Source of the DNA: an uncultured Shimia sp.
GTDB lineage: Bacteria > Pseudomonadota > Alphaproteobacteria > Rhodobacterales > Rhodobacteraceae
Assembly: GCA_937897325.1 (NCBI GenBank)
Contig: CALCOY010000023.1
Location: forward strand, 91,446 to 155,445
Direction of reading: 5' to 3'
Length of the DNA: 64,000 nt
Position numbers and translations under genes: made by a program. This document shows positions 54,418 through 62,161 of the stretch, piece by piece (position 1 is the stretch's first letter; each line of letters begins with the position of its first letter). A model generated the notes under the pieces. That model did not search any database, was not told the DNA's origin, and saw nothing but the letters and a program-made list of their open reading frames with translations.

Positions 54418-55617
54418 TCAGGCTAGCAGGTCAAACTCATTGCCGCCAATCCGAAGCATGATCGAATCCTGTTCAGACCCATCGATCAAGGCCCAGAGGA
54501 TCTGTTCAGTCGGCTTGTAGATGATAAAGGCTTCGGCAACGCCTGCAGTTCCTGCATTCGCGGTCACTGCAAAATTGACCTGGAAATCATCTACCGAAGC
54601 GGATGCGCCATATTGCAGGACATCCCCTTCGGCATCGTTGAAATCCTGGATCCAGTCGCTTGCGTGACCCGCGACGCCGATGTGGAAAAAGCGGTCGGCG
54701 CCCCCACCGCCGTTGACACGGTCAAAGCCGAAGCCGCCATTGATAAAGTCCGCGCCGTCCCCACCAAAGATCAGATCTGAAAAGGCCGATCCGGTCAGCA
54801 CGTCATCCCCTTCATTGCCGATGACGGTGTCGACGCCAAAGCCACCTTCGATCGTGTCGTTCCCGGCCTGCCCGCGAATTTCGTCGTTGCCGTGACCGGC
54901 ATTGATGAGGTCATTCCCGTCCCCGCCAAAGATCAGATCGCGTTCGTCGAATTCCGTTTCGCCCCCGAAGATTTCATCATCGCCGGTCCCGCCGAACAAC
55001 GTATCCACCCCGTCTTTTCCGATGATCGTATCGTTCCCGCCAAGACCATCGAGCCGATCGTCGCCGTCATCACCAACCAGTCGATCATCGCCTTCGGTTC
55101 CGTTTTGAATGACGGGATCGGGTTTGGGTCCAATTGTGATTGAGGACCAGGGCACCTCGCTCAGGGCGATGGGCTGGCCCGGGATAAAGTTGCCTGTTGA
55201 CGGCACTTCTCCGTCCAGCAAGCCGTCGGCGAAGTTGTCGAATTCGGCCCGGGTATCAATGCTGGCCAGGGATGCTCCATCGAGACGGAAGACGAACGCG
55301 TGTCGTTGCGCACCCGCAGGCGTTCCGAGGACAAGGACGTCGGTCGTGCCGCCGGACCACCCCACTCTGAAGACACTTGCTGTCTGAAAGCCGATATCCA
55401 CATCCGTCGGTCCAGCCAGACCCGCCCCTTCAACCGTGATGGTGTCAAGCAGGCTGCTGAAGAAGAAGACCGAGTCGGTGCCGCTGCCGAGCACGGTATA
55501 TTCAAAGACGCCAGCGTTTGGACCGATGAAGGTTGCAGAGGTCGTAAAGTCCGGCACGACATTGTCGGGTCCGATGATTTCAAAACCAAAGCCTTCGAGT
55601 TCGTAAATACGTGTCAT
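54418..55617 (-). CDS. RTX (hemolysin-type Ca-binding repeat) secreted protein
   Basis: 399 aa. The first 170 residues are unassigned, with an ALxxIDTRAEFDNFADGLLDG stretch. Residues 172-312 carry about ten GGxGxDxUx-type nonapeptides (GDDRLVGDDGDDRL, GGNDTIIG, GGFGVDTVIG, GGDGADFING, GGGGADRF). The C-terminal 90 residues are nearly the same as in the neighbouring RTX protein and end IGGNEFDLLA, the uncleaved type I secretion signal type. No T1SS genes are in the window. Extracellular Ca-binding protein, function unknown. Confidence 0.85.
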   Translation of the reverse strand: MTRIYELEGFGFEIIGPDNVVPDFTTSATFIGPNAGVFEYTVLGSGTDSVFFFSSLLDTITVEGAGLAGPTDVDIGFQTASVFRVGWSGGTTDVLVLGTPAGAQRHAFVFRLDGASLASIDTRAEFDNFADGLLDGEVPSTGNFIPGQPIALSEVPWSSITIGPKPDPVIQNGTEGDDRLVGDDGDDRLDGLGGNDTIIGKDGVDTLFGGTGDDEIFGGETEFDERDLIFGGDGNDLINAGHGNDEIRGQAGNDTIEGGFGVDTVIGNEGDDVLTGSAFSDLIFGGDGADFINGGFGFDRVNGGGGADRFFHIGVAGHASDWIQDFNDAEGDVLQYGASASVDDFQVNFAVTANAGTAGVAEAFIIYKPTEQILWALIDGSEQDSIMLRIGGNEFDLLA

Positions 55618-55708
55618 CCCAATACCCTTTCATCACCCCGTATCGGAATATCGGTGCGGGCTGGATACTGCAACTCTCATTGATGTGACGGTCGTCGATG
55701 CCGCGCGG

Positions 55709-56965
55709 TCATGCGAGAAGATCTATCTCCAATCCGCCGATCCGAAGCATGATCTCATCATGTGCGGCGCCATCGATCAGAGCCCAGAGGATCTGACCCG
55801 TTGGCCGGAAGATCACGAAGGCTTCATCTATGTCGGCGCTGCCTGCGTTTTCGGTATCCGCGAAGTTGACCTGGAAGTCGTTCGCCCCGGCTGCGCCACC
55901 GTATCGCAGAACATCCCCTTCCGTCGGGTCGAAATCCTGGATCCAGTCCGCGGCGTGGCCGACGGCACCTGCGTGATAGAAGCGGTCCGCGCCGTTGCCG
56001 CCATTCACCCGGTCAAAGCCAAAGCCGCCATTTATGAAATCGCTGCCGTCGCCGCCAAAAATCAGATCCGAATAGGCGCTGCCTGTGAGCACATCATTTC
56101 CGGTACCTCCGATAACAGTATCGACACCAAAGCCGCCCTCAATCGTGTCATTGCCAGCGTCGCCGCGCAGTTCGTCATTGCCAAAGCCGCCGTTGATCAC
56201 ATCGTTGCCGTCGCCGCCGCGGATCAGATCACGCAAATCGGCATTGCTGGACCCGCCGGTCAAATGGTCATTGCCAGCGCCACCGCTAATGGTGTCGCTG
56301 CCATCCATCCCGTTGATCGTGTCCGCGCCACCCAATCCATTGATGTTGTCGGCGAAGGTCGTGGCTTCCATCGTGTCGTTGGCAGCGGTGCCAAGAATTT
56401 TGGGCGCGCCATCATTGTCTTCGGTCCGGCCGAACCAGACGTGATAGATGCGTCCGCCATACGGACCGGAGCCGGAAAATTCCACACCCACACCGATCGC
56501 GTTCCAATCGTAGTTTTGCCAGCTTCCCGTGTTCATGATGACGGCATCGTGACCCGGGGATCCCTGCCATCCGGCAAGCGCGGCTTCGACACTGCCGTAA
56601 CCTGCGGCCGAGATCTCAAAGCCGTTGCTGGTGTAGTCAGTTCCCAAGCGCTCTGGTGCGTTCCACATGTTCGCCGCCAGGCTATGATCCGACAGATAGG
56701 GCGCATCTGACCAACTGTGCAGGTTTGCGCCCGCTGGAAGTGCAAGACCAGGCTCCCAGATATTGTAGGCCGTGTCGAGCACATGGCGCCCCGCCGTCAG
56801 GGTCAGATCCGCAGAAAGAGGGATGGGATCCAGACCAGCCGTGGCGCGATACGCCATGATGAGGTTGTAGAGTGCGAGTTCATCGGCGCTAAGCGCGTCG
56901 GAGGCTGTTGGGGCGTAGATATTTACAGTCACAGTTTCGGATCCCACCAAGTTTTCGAAGGGCAC
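55709..56965 (-). CDS. CAP-domain protein with RTX repeats
   Basis: 418 aa. Residues 30-180 form a CAP/SCP-PR1-like domain: LYNLIMAYRATAGLDPIPLS, GRHVLDTAYN, AALAGWQGSPGHDAVIMN and WNAIGVGVEF with the conserved histidines. Residues 190-330 are RTX nonapeptides. The C-terminus matches the previous gene (FGFDRVNGG to a LRIGG-x-E-x-DLLA end). It is exported probably by a type I system elsewhere. It is 91 bases upstream of the other RTX gene on the same strand, so they may be cotranscribed. Role could be adhesion, extracellular lipid binding or defence. Confidence 0.88.
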   Translation of the reverse strand: MPFENLVGSETVTVNIYAPTASDALSADELALYNLIMAYRATAGLDPIPLSADLTLTAGRHVLDTAYNIWEPGLALPAGANLHSWSDAPYLSDHSLAANMWNAPERLGTDYTSNGFEISAAGYGSVEAALAGWQGSPGHDAVIMNTGSWQNYDWNAIGVGVEFSGSGPYGGRIYHVWFGRTEDNDGAPKILGTAANDTMEATTFADNINGLGGADTINGMDGSDTISGGAGNDHLTGGSSNADLRDLIRGGDGNDVINGGFGNDELRGDAGNDTIEGGFGVDTVIGGTGNDVLTGSAYSDLIFGGDGSDFINGGFGFDRVNGGNGADRFYHAGAVGHAADWIQDFDPTEGDVLRYGGAAGANDFQVNFADTENAGSADIDEAFVIFRPTGQILWALIDGAAHDEIMLRIGGLEIDLLA

Positions 56966-57452
56966 ATCAGGAAGGCGCGGCCAAATCTTTAGCGATTGGG
57001 TGGCAGAGAAGAGTGTTCAGAAATGGGCATGAAGACGGCAAACCAGACCCAATCTGGGCCGATCTGTGACCAAAGCCGGTAGATGGCAGGTATTCGCTGC
57101 TGCGGTCTAGGAGAGCCTTGCGAACGTATCGTATGGTCGCAGTTGACGCTTCTTGCGAAGCATCGAGGCGTGTATCTTTTCGTATAGATTTGGGTCGCCG
57201 CAGCGCTCGAACGCGACTGGACCAACGCGTGGATGGAGTGCGGCCTGTGTGAGCACTTGCCGTTCAACTAACCAAATGCTTAAGAAACCGATGACTTCTA
57301 AGACGTTTATTCGAGGTCTTCTAAGCTCGAGACATGAGCTAACGGTGCCTGAATACACCTCCACCTTTTGCATGCCTGCGTTAGGCCGTGGCGCTTGATC
57401 GAATTGAAACTGCGGTTTGTCTAAACGGGTGGCGCAGATTTCGCACGGTGTC
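56966..57452. other. Gene-free stretch of about 490 bp
   Basis: Between the CAP-RTX gene and the end of the radical-SAM operon no gene is supported on either strand. The short frames look like composition shadows. It must include the CAP-RTX promoter. No clear terminator hairpin for the operon was seen. Confidence 0.4.
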
Positions 57453-58328
57453 TCAGGCCTTCTCCACCGCTGGCCAAAAGACCCAATCCTCAAGCGGGCA
57501 GCGCATCGGTTCAGGATCCGTTCCGGCTTGGGTCAGCGCTATTTTGTTGCTGTCAGGAAAATCCATAACAATGTGATCTGCACCCAGAAGGGCGCTCAAG
57601 CGGGCAGCGACCGAAAGTGTCGTCAGGACAGGCGTCGATCCGGTGCGATCGGGCACCAGGTCCAAGTCCCTTTGCCGAGAGGCGTTCCGCCCTTCGGGCC
57701 GGGCCATGGGCGGCATGTCAGCAAGGTAAAAGACCGCGCTTGTTGGCGTTGCCAGTTCAACCAGACTGCGAAACCAAGCGCCCTTCAAAGGTATGAAATG
57801 CAATGTCATGCCCAGATGAACACGGAGCGCTTGTGCCACCTGTGCCAGACGCGGTTCGGGTCGGTCGGATTGGTGCAGCAGTATCATGCTGGCTTTGCCC
57901 TCTGTCGTCACTAGGACCCGCGCGAGGCTTACTGCAATGGAAAAGATCGCAGAATGATGCACGGTTTCGATCACCGCAGGCTTGCCAAAGGTCAACCCGG
58001 CCTTACCTTCAAACGACATGCTCGCCTCGATTGCCAGGAAGTAGTCGAGGCGCTGAGAATGCGACATCGAGGACAGTACCATCGGCTCGAAAAAGAAGTC
58101 GACGATGTTCAGCATGGCACGTTCTGCCGTGGCGCGGTCCATCTGCTCAAACCCGGGCAGATTTACTGGCATATGGGCGTCGAAAACGCCGAGCCGGATG
58201 TTGTCCCACAAACGGTCGCGTGTCCTGCGCCCCAGCGATGGGTCGGAAAACGCCTCCTCAACCAATCGGTCAAAGCGTGCGGTATCTGTACGGTACCGCA
58301 GCGCTGGCGTTGAGGTTGTGTCAAACAT
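57453..58328 (-). CDS. LpxL-like acyltransferase-fold protein of the radical-SAM operon
   Basis: 291 aa. The layout resembles the lipid A lauroyltransferase family: a helical N-terminal third, GKPAVIETVHHSAIFSIAVSLA at the place of the catalytic His box, SAVFYLADMPPMAR at the D-x-P region, then TPVLTTLSVAARLSALLGADHIVM. The box reads HHSAIFS, so the acidic residue of H-x4-D/E is not obvious, and activity is doubtful. It overlaps the radical SAM gene by 8 bases and is last in the operon. It could lipidate or otherwise handle the peptide; homology is tentative. Confidence 0.5.
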   Translation of the reverse strand: MFDTTSTPALRYRTDTARFDRLVEEAFSDPSLGRRTRDRLWDNIRLGVFDAHMPVNLPGFEQMDRATAERAMLNIVDFFFEPMVLSSMSHSQRLDYFLAIEASMSFEGKAGLTFGKPAVIETVHHSAIFSIAVSLARVLVTTEGKASMILLHQSDRPEPRLAQVAQALRVHLGMTLHFIPLKGAWFRSLVELATPTSAVFYLADMPPMARPEGRNASRQRDLDLVPDRTGSTPVLTTLSVAARLSALLGADHIVMDFPDSNKIALTQAGTDPEPMRCPLEDWVFWPAVEKA

Positions 58329-59967
58329 TGCGGTCGCTTCCTATGCCACCGGCCTCGACCTCGCCGGCGAAGAGGGCGTCGATGTCGAAGGTCTCGCCGG
58401 TCTTGGCGCTGACCTTCTCCAGAACCCGCGTCTGGCTCTGCTTCAGGCTTTCGGGCGAATGCCGTTCGCCGGATTGCTTGGCAGTTATGGTCGACTGATC
58501 GGGCAACCACTGATCGGCGGCAACGACGCCCAGGTCCCGGGCGCGGGCAAAGATGTATTCGGCCGTGTTCCACTTCCAGCTTGGGCAGGGCAGGGCGGTG
58601 CCGTCGCCGTAGATGAAACGATGTGCGCAATGTCCCCCACACATGGGCAGTATCTTGCAGGATCTGCAGACCGGATTGTCGAAAGGGGACCATTCATCCC
58701 AGACTGCCTTGTTGATGTTGTCGACCATGCTCTCGGGTTCAAAGATCGTGCCCACGCGTTTGGTCGGATCATGGGCGGTTTCCCAGCATTTGTGGATGTC
58801 GCCATTGCCAGCCACGACAAGCCCGTTGGACGAGGCCGCGACGCACATGCCCGAAAACCCGCCCGGTGCTTTCTGGATCCCCGCAAGGCCCAGCTTGCGT
58901 GCCTTGTCTTCAAGGCCAAGCACTTGCTTGTTGAAGTCGGCTTTGGCCATTTTTTCGTCAAAGGCAGTGCCGCTTTCGGGGGTGGATGCCTCGATGGCGG
59001 AGAAATAGACGTAAAAGCTGCCTCGTTGGGCGAAGCCGCGCTCTGCGAATTCATCCAGCATGGCGCTGGCCCGGTCGATATTGCTTTGACCGACATTGAC
59101 CCGGACGCTGACATTCATCGGTGTGTTGTCGAGCGTGTCGCCAATATTCTCGATGATCCGGTCATAGGTCCCCTTGCCCGAAGTCAGGGGCCGCATCTGG
59201 TTGTGCGTGTCGCGATCTCCGTCGATTGTGACCTGCACCCATCTGACCCGGCGCGCATGCAGTTGACTGGCCACTTCGGCGTCCAGAAACCACGCGTTCG
59301 AGACGATGCCTGCCGAGTACGAGATCCGGTTCTTGTCGCACCATGCGATCAGGCTGTCCGACAGGCGATATATTGAATCACGCCCCATCAACGGTTCACC
59401 ACCATACCATACGACGCTCAGGCCTTTGAGCCCTTCCTGAGCCTTGATGAAGGTCAGGATCGCATCCTGTACCTCGCGCCCCATTTTTTTGGTCGGCTTA
59501 AGAAGGCCTTGAAAGCAATAGCCGCACGCAAAGTTGCAGGCCATTGTCGGCGCGATTGTGAGAACCATCGTGTTTTTCGAAGCACGTGTCGCCTCATAGC
59601 TTCTTTGAACTCCGCCGACCTCGTCTTTGCTGGCACCTACGATATGTCCGCCCGCCATGAGCGCGCGCAACAGCAGGGGGTCATGGATTTTCTGGGCCGG
59701 GAAAGGCTCGGACCCGAGGGCGTTGTAGACGGCTGTCTCTTCGACCGAGAGCAGGATGAGGGATCTGGTCAGCGAGTTGAACAGCAATGCAGAGCCGTCT
59801 TTCAGTGCCACCTTTATGTCGTAGTAGGACACGGTGAATTCTGCAGCACGTGCAGGTGCCTTACCGCGGGACAGCCGACCAAGAGTTTCGCGCGCGGCGG
59901 CCTCAAGCTCCGGATTCACTGGCCGGGCCTCTTGCACGGCAATCTCGTCAAAGCTTTGATCGTTCAT
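58321..59967 (-). CDS. Radical SAM/SPASM peptide maturase
   Basis: 548 aa. Residues 40-120 (TVSYYDIKVALKDGSALL, then FNSLTRSLILLSVEE) resemble a PqqD-like RiPP recognition element. The radical SAM motif is C144-x3-C148-x2-C151 in MACNFACGYCFQ. VWYGGEPLM is the GGE motif. The SPASM domain has CVAAS, a GDIHKC pair, CRSCKILPMCGGHC and LPCPSW, enough Cys for two auxiliary [4Fe-4S] clusters. SPASM rSAM enzymes install thioether or C-C bonds in peptides. Coupled to the 170-aa gene by ATGA and overlapping the acyltransferase-like gene. The Cys-rich protein upstream is the obvious substrate candidate. Confidence 0.92.
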   Translation of the reverse strand: MNDQSFDEIAVQEARPVNPELEAAARETLGRLSRGKAPARAAEFTVSYYDIKVALKDGSALLFNSLTRSLILLSVEETAVYNALGSEPFPAQKIHDPLLLRALMAGGHIVGASKDEVGGVQRSYEATRASKNTMVLTIAPTMACNFACGYCFQGLLKPTKKMGREVQDAILTFIKAQEGLKGLSVVWYGGEPLMGRDSIYRLSDSLIAWCDKNRISYSAGIVSNAWFLDAEVASQLHARRVRWVQVTIDGDRDTHNQMRPLTSGKGTYDRIIENIGDTLDNTPMNVSVRVNVGQSNIDRASAMLDEFAERGFAQRGSFYVYFSAIEASTPESGTAFDEKMAKADFNKQVLGLEDKARKLGLAGIQKAPGGFSGMCVAASSNGLVVAGNGDIHKCWETAHDPTKRVGTIFEPESMVDNINKAVWDEWSPFDNPVCRSCKILPMCGGHCAHRFIYGDGTALPCPSWKWNTAEYIFARARDLGVVAADQWLPDQSTITAKQSGERHSPESLKQSQTRVLEKVSAKTGETFDIDALFAGEVEAGGIGSDRNV

Positions 59968-60476
59968 GGGTGTATCCCCCTGTCGGTGGTGCCTGTGTGA
60001 TCCGCCTCAGTGGGCGTGTTTTGGGTAAGGACCTGTGTCGCCAGATCGGCAAGCATCTGGTTGAAAAGCCCAAGGAAGGCATCGGCGCGGATGCTGCTGT
60101 CGGCCAAGGGCTTGCCGTCCGGGCAATGCGGAAGGCCTTTCAATGTGATGATGCGCCGGTTCAGCATCGTGAGTGTGTACGATCCGACACCGTCGATCCG
60201 CAGGGCAAAACGCCCACCCAGTTGCGCCAAATGATCCGGCGAAAACAGGCCCGGCAAGATCCGGTGCATGACGTAGTCAAAAAAAGCGTACCGCCCGCTG
60301 GCACCAACCGGACGGGTCAACTGACCATCTAGCAGAAGATCGGAATGTGGGCGGATCCCTGCGGCAAACATTGCAAAAGCCATTGGGTTCGCGCTGTAGC
60401 GCTGGCCTGCGACCTGGATCTGTTCAAGTGTGATCCGGGGACCGCCGCCAAGAGGAAGAGTGTCGATCATCTGCAT
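59964..60476 (-). CDS. Unknown 170-aa partner protein in the radical-SAM operon
   Basis: 170 aa with no sure family. The central part GGRFALRIDGVGSYTLTMLNRRIITLKGLPH and following DAFLGLFNQMLADLATQVL loosely resembles an SCP2-type lipid-binding or a peptide-carrier fold; this is inference from pattern only. It has no signal peptide or metal motif. It lies 14 bases after the Cys-rich gene and overlaps the radical SAM gene by 4, so it is very likely a dedicated chaperone or modification partner. Confidence 0.55.
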   Translation of the reverse strand: MQMIDTLPLGGGPRITLEQIQVAGQRYSANPMAFAMFAAGIRPHSDLLLDGQLTRPVGASGRYAFFDYVMHRILPGLFSPDHLAQLGGRFALRIDGVGSYTLTMLNRRIITLKGLPHCPDGKPLADSSIRADAFLGLFNQMLADLATQVLTQNTPTEADHTGTTDRGIHP

Positions 60477-60490
60477 GAATCAGTTCCTGC

Positions 60491-61933
60491 TCAGCAAGAG
60501 GGAAGGCCGGGGATGACGTTGATCGCGCAGGCAGAAACAACATCACCGTTGTCCACGTTGACCCCGCATGCGCCTGCCTTGGCCGCACATGCGCCGCCCA
60601 GATCTGCCCCGCAGGCCGTAGCGTCGGCGCCGCAGGCAGAGGCACCCAGATCGGCTCCGCATGCATCTGCATCGGCGCCGCAGACCTCGACAGTCGCATT
60701 CGCGCCGCAGGCATCTGCATCGGCTCCGCACGCTTCAATGTCCGAGTTTGCGCCGCACGCTTCGGCGTCCGCACCGCATGCATCGATTTCTGCATTGGCG
60801 CCACATGAACCGGCATCTGCCCCGCAGGCTTCCACCGCCGCATCCGCACCGCAAGCCGCCGCATCGGCCGCACAAGCATCTACGCCAGCGTCGGCCGCAC
60901 AGGCCTCAAAATCCGCACCGCAGACCTCGACATCGGCATCCGCTGCGCATGCTTCGAAGTCCGCCCCACAGGCATTTGCGACGTCCAGGTCGGCGGCACA
61001 TGCGTCCCAGTTATCGCCGCAGGCGGAAAAGAAATCGCCGTCTGTCCCGCAGGCGTCGCTGTCTTGCCCGCAGGCATCGGCAACCTCAAGGTCGGCCCCA
61101 CAGGCTTCCCAATTGTCCCCGCAGGCGGAAAAGAAATCACCATCTGTGCCACAGGCGTCACTGTCCTGCCCGCAGATCTCGCCCATATCGATATCTGCAC
61201 CGCATACTTCCATGTCGGTTCCGCAGGCGGTCGCGACGTCGCCATCCGCGCCGCACAAGGTCCAGTCAAAGCCGCATGCATCAGCTAGAACGCTTTTGGC
61301 CGCGCAAGCCGAAACAGATGTCCCATCGATGGATGGGCCGCCGAGCTTAGCGGCGCAGGCAGATGCACCGGCTCCGGTGATTGTGCCCCCTCCCGCCTTG
61401 GCACCGCATGCTGCGACGCCTGCCCCGGTGATGCTGCCCGCGCCGGCATTTGCCACGCAGGCGGAGCCGTTGGCCCCGGTGATGCTTCCAACGGAAGCAT
61501 TGCCAGCGCAGCCAGACACGTTAGCCCCCGTGATGCTTCCGGCCGAAGCATTGCCAGCGCAGCCCGATGCATTTGCACCGGTCGCCGAAACCCCGGAAGC
61601 GTTGCCGGCACAAGCTGAAGCGTTCGCGCCTGTCGCCGAGATTGCGCTGGCGGATCCGTGGTTTTCAGAAATGCCTGCCCCCGTTGCGGTGAAGGCACTG
61701 GCAGCGTGATCGCTGTTTGACTTATTGGCACCGCAGACGCCCGGCCCTGCTGCGTTCACGTTGCAGGGATTGGCAGTCGGTGTCTCCGCACCCGTGAGGA
61801 CAGCGGATTGCTGCCCTTGGATCTTTACATGTTTTGCAAGACGTGCGCGATTGGGCTCTAGCCGCCTGTAATTGATCTCGGTCAGGCTGCGCATCAGGAC
61901 GGCGGCGTTTCCTTTGTCGATTCTCTGAACCAT
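60491..61933 (-). CDS. Large cysteine-lattice protein, probable radical-SAM (RiPP-like) substrate
   Basis: 480 aa, 41 Cys, rich in Ala, Gly and Asp. The basic N-terminus (residues 1-56, LMRSLTEINYRRLEPNRARLAK) could be the leader. From residue 108 the cysteines are periodic: every 17 residues (108-210), then 10+7 (210-329), then 9+7 (329-441), and irregular at the end (449, 456, 469, 480). Forty of 41 are C-x-x-[D/N/K], mostly CGAD, CAAD, CGAN. The last residue is Cys. AGAGGAG lies 9 bases before the ATG. It is first in the operon with the SPASM enzyme. No signal peptide, TM helix or known family was seen. A Cys-rich beta-solenoid without modification is the alternative. Confidence 0.75.
   Translation of the reverse strand: MVQRIDKGNAAVLMRSLTEINYRRLEPNRARLAKHVKIQGQQSAVLTGAETPTANPCNVNAAGPGVCGANKSNSDHAASAFTATGAGISENHGSASAISATGANASACAGNASGVSATGANASGCAGNASAGSITGANVSGCAGNASVGSITGANGSACVANAGAGSITGAGVAACGAKAGGGTITGAGASACAAKLGGPSIDGTSVSACAAKSVLADACGFDWTLCGADGDVATACGTDMEVCGADIDMGEICGQDSDACGTDGDFFSACGDNWEACGADLEVADACGQDSDACGTDGDFFSACGDNWDACAADLDVANACGADFEACAADADVEVCGADFEACAADAGVDACAADAAACGADAAVEACGADAGSCGANAEIDACGADAEACGANSDIEACGADADACGANATVEVCGADADACGADLGASACGADATACGADLGGACAAKAGACGVNVDNGDVVSACAINVIPGLPSC
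60971..61174 (-). repeat. 102-bp in-frame tandem duplication in the Cys-lattice gene
   Basis: Copies 61073-61174 and 60971-61072 encode residues 254-287 and 288-321. The first 25 or so residues (CGQDSDACGTDGDFFSACGD...) are nearly identical, differing by an E/D. Length 102 is exactly two 51-bp (17-residue) units. Confidence 0.85.
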
Positions 61934-62161
61934 CGGCCCACTCCTCTTAGCTGTGGCAGTGAATAGCCGTTCCTGTCGAATGGCCCTATCGGGAGGCCTA
62001 CGCAGATCGCTAGGTAGACACGGGACGGGTCTCTGTTCGTTGAAAGTGTTGGGCAGTCTGCCGACGGCATCCGGTGATGTTGAATTGGGTGAGAAAAGCC
62101 CGGCTATCTTTTGCGACGCGTTTCGATGAGAGCTGTGTCTGAACCGCAGTTCTAGGTTTTC
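61934..62161 (-). promoter_or_regulatory. Upstream region of the radical-SAM operon
   Basis: 228 bp between the start of the Cys-lattice gene and the end of the EamA pseudogene. No gene is seen. It should hold the operon promoter; I cannot pick a convincing -35/-10 pair. The RBS is AGAGGAG, 9 bases before 61933. Confidence 0.4.

Noticed and set aside
55685..56710. 341-codon plus-strand frame opposite the CAP-RTX gene
   Set aside because: It mirrors RTX nonapeptides in antisense. The minus strand has clear CAP and RTX motifs.
57107..57493. 128-codon minus-strand frame in the spacer
   Set aside because: It overlaps the acyltransferase-like gene's end, has atypical composition and no family resemblance or RBS.
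60345..61709. Long plus-strand open frame (454 codons) of Ala/Pro/Ser-rich repeats opposite the Cys-rich gene
   Set aside because: It is the mirror of the repeat gene: GC-rich CGAD codons read antisense as APH/APQ-type repeats. It has no RBS at its start and no independent features.
60491..61933. 48/51-bp periodic repeats could look like a CRISPR array
   Set aside because: The periodicity is codon-based and in-frame, repeats are imperfect and translated, spacers are absent and no cas genes are near.
60491..61933. Antifreeze-type or metallothionein-like protein
   Set aside because: Cys density and spacing do not follow the CxC/CxxC metal-binding patterns, and the coupled rSAM/SPASM gene points to modification. 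It is kept as an alternative only.
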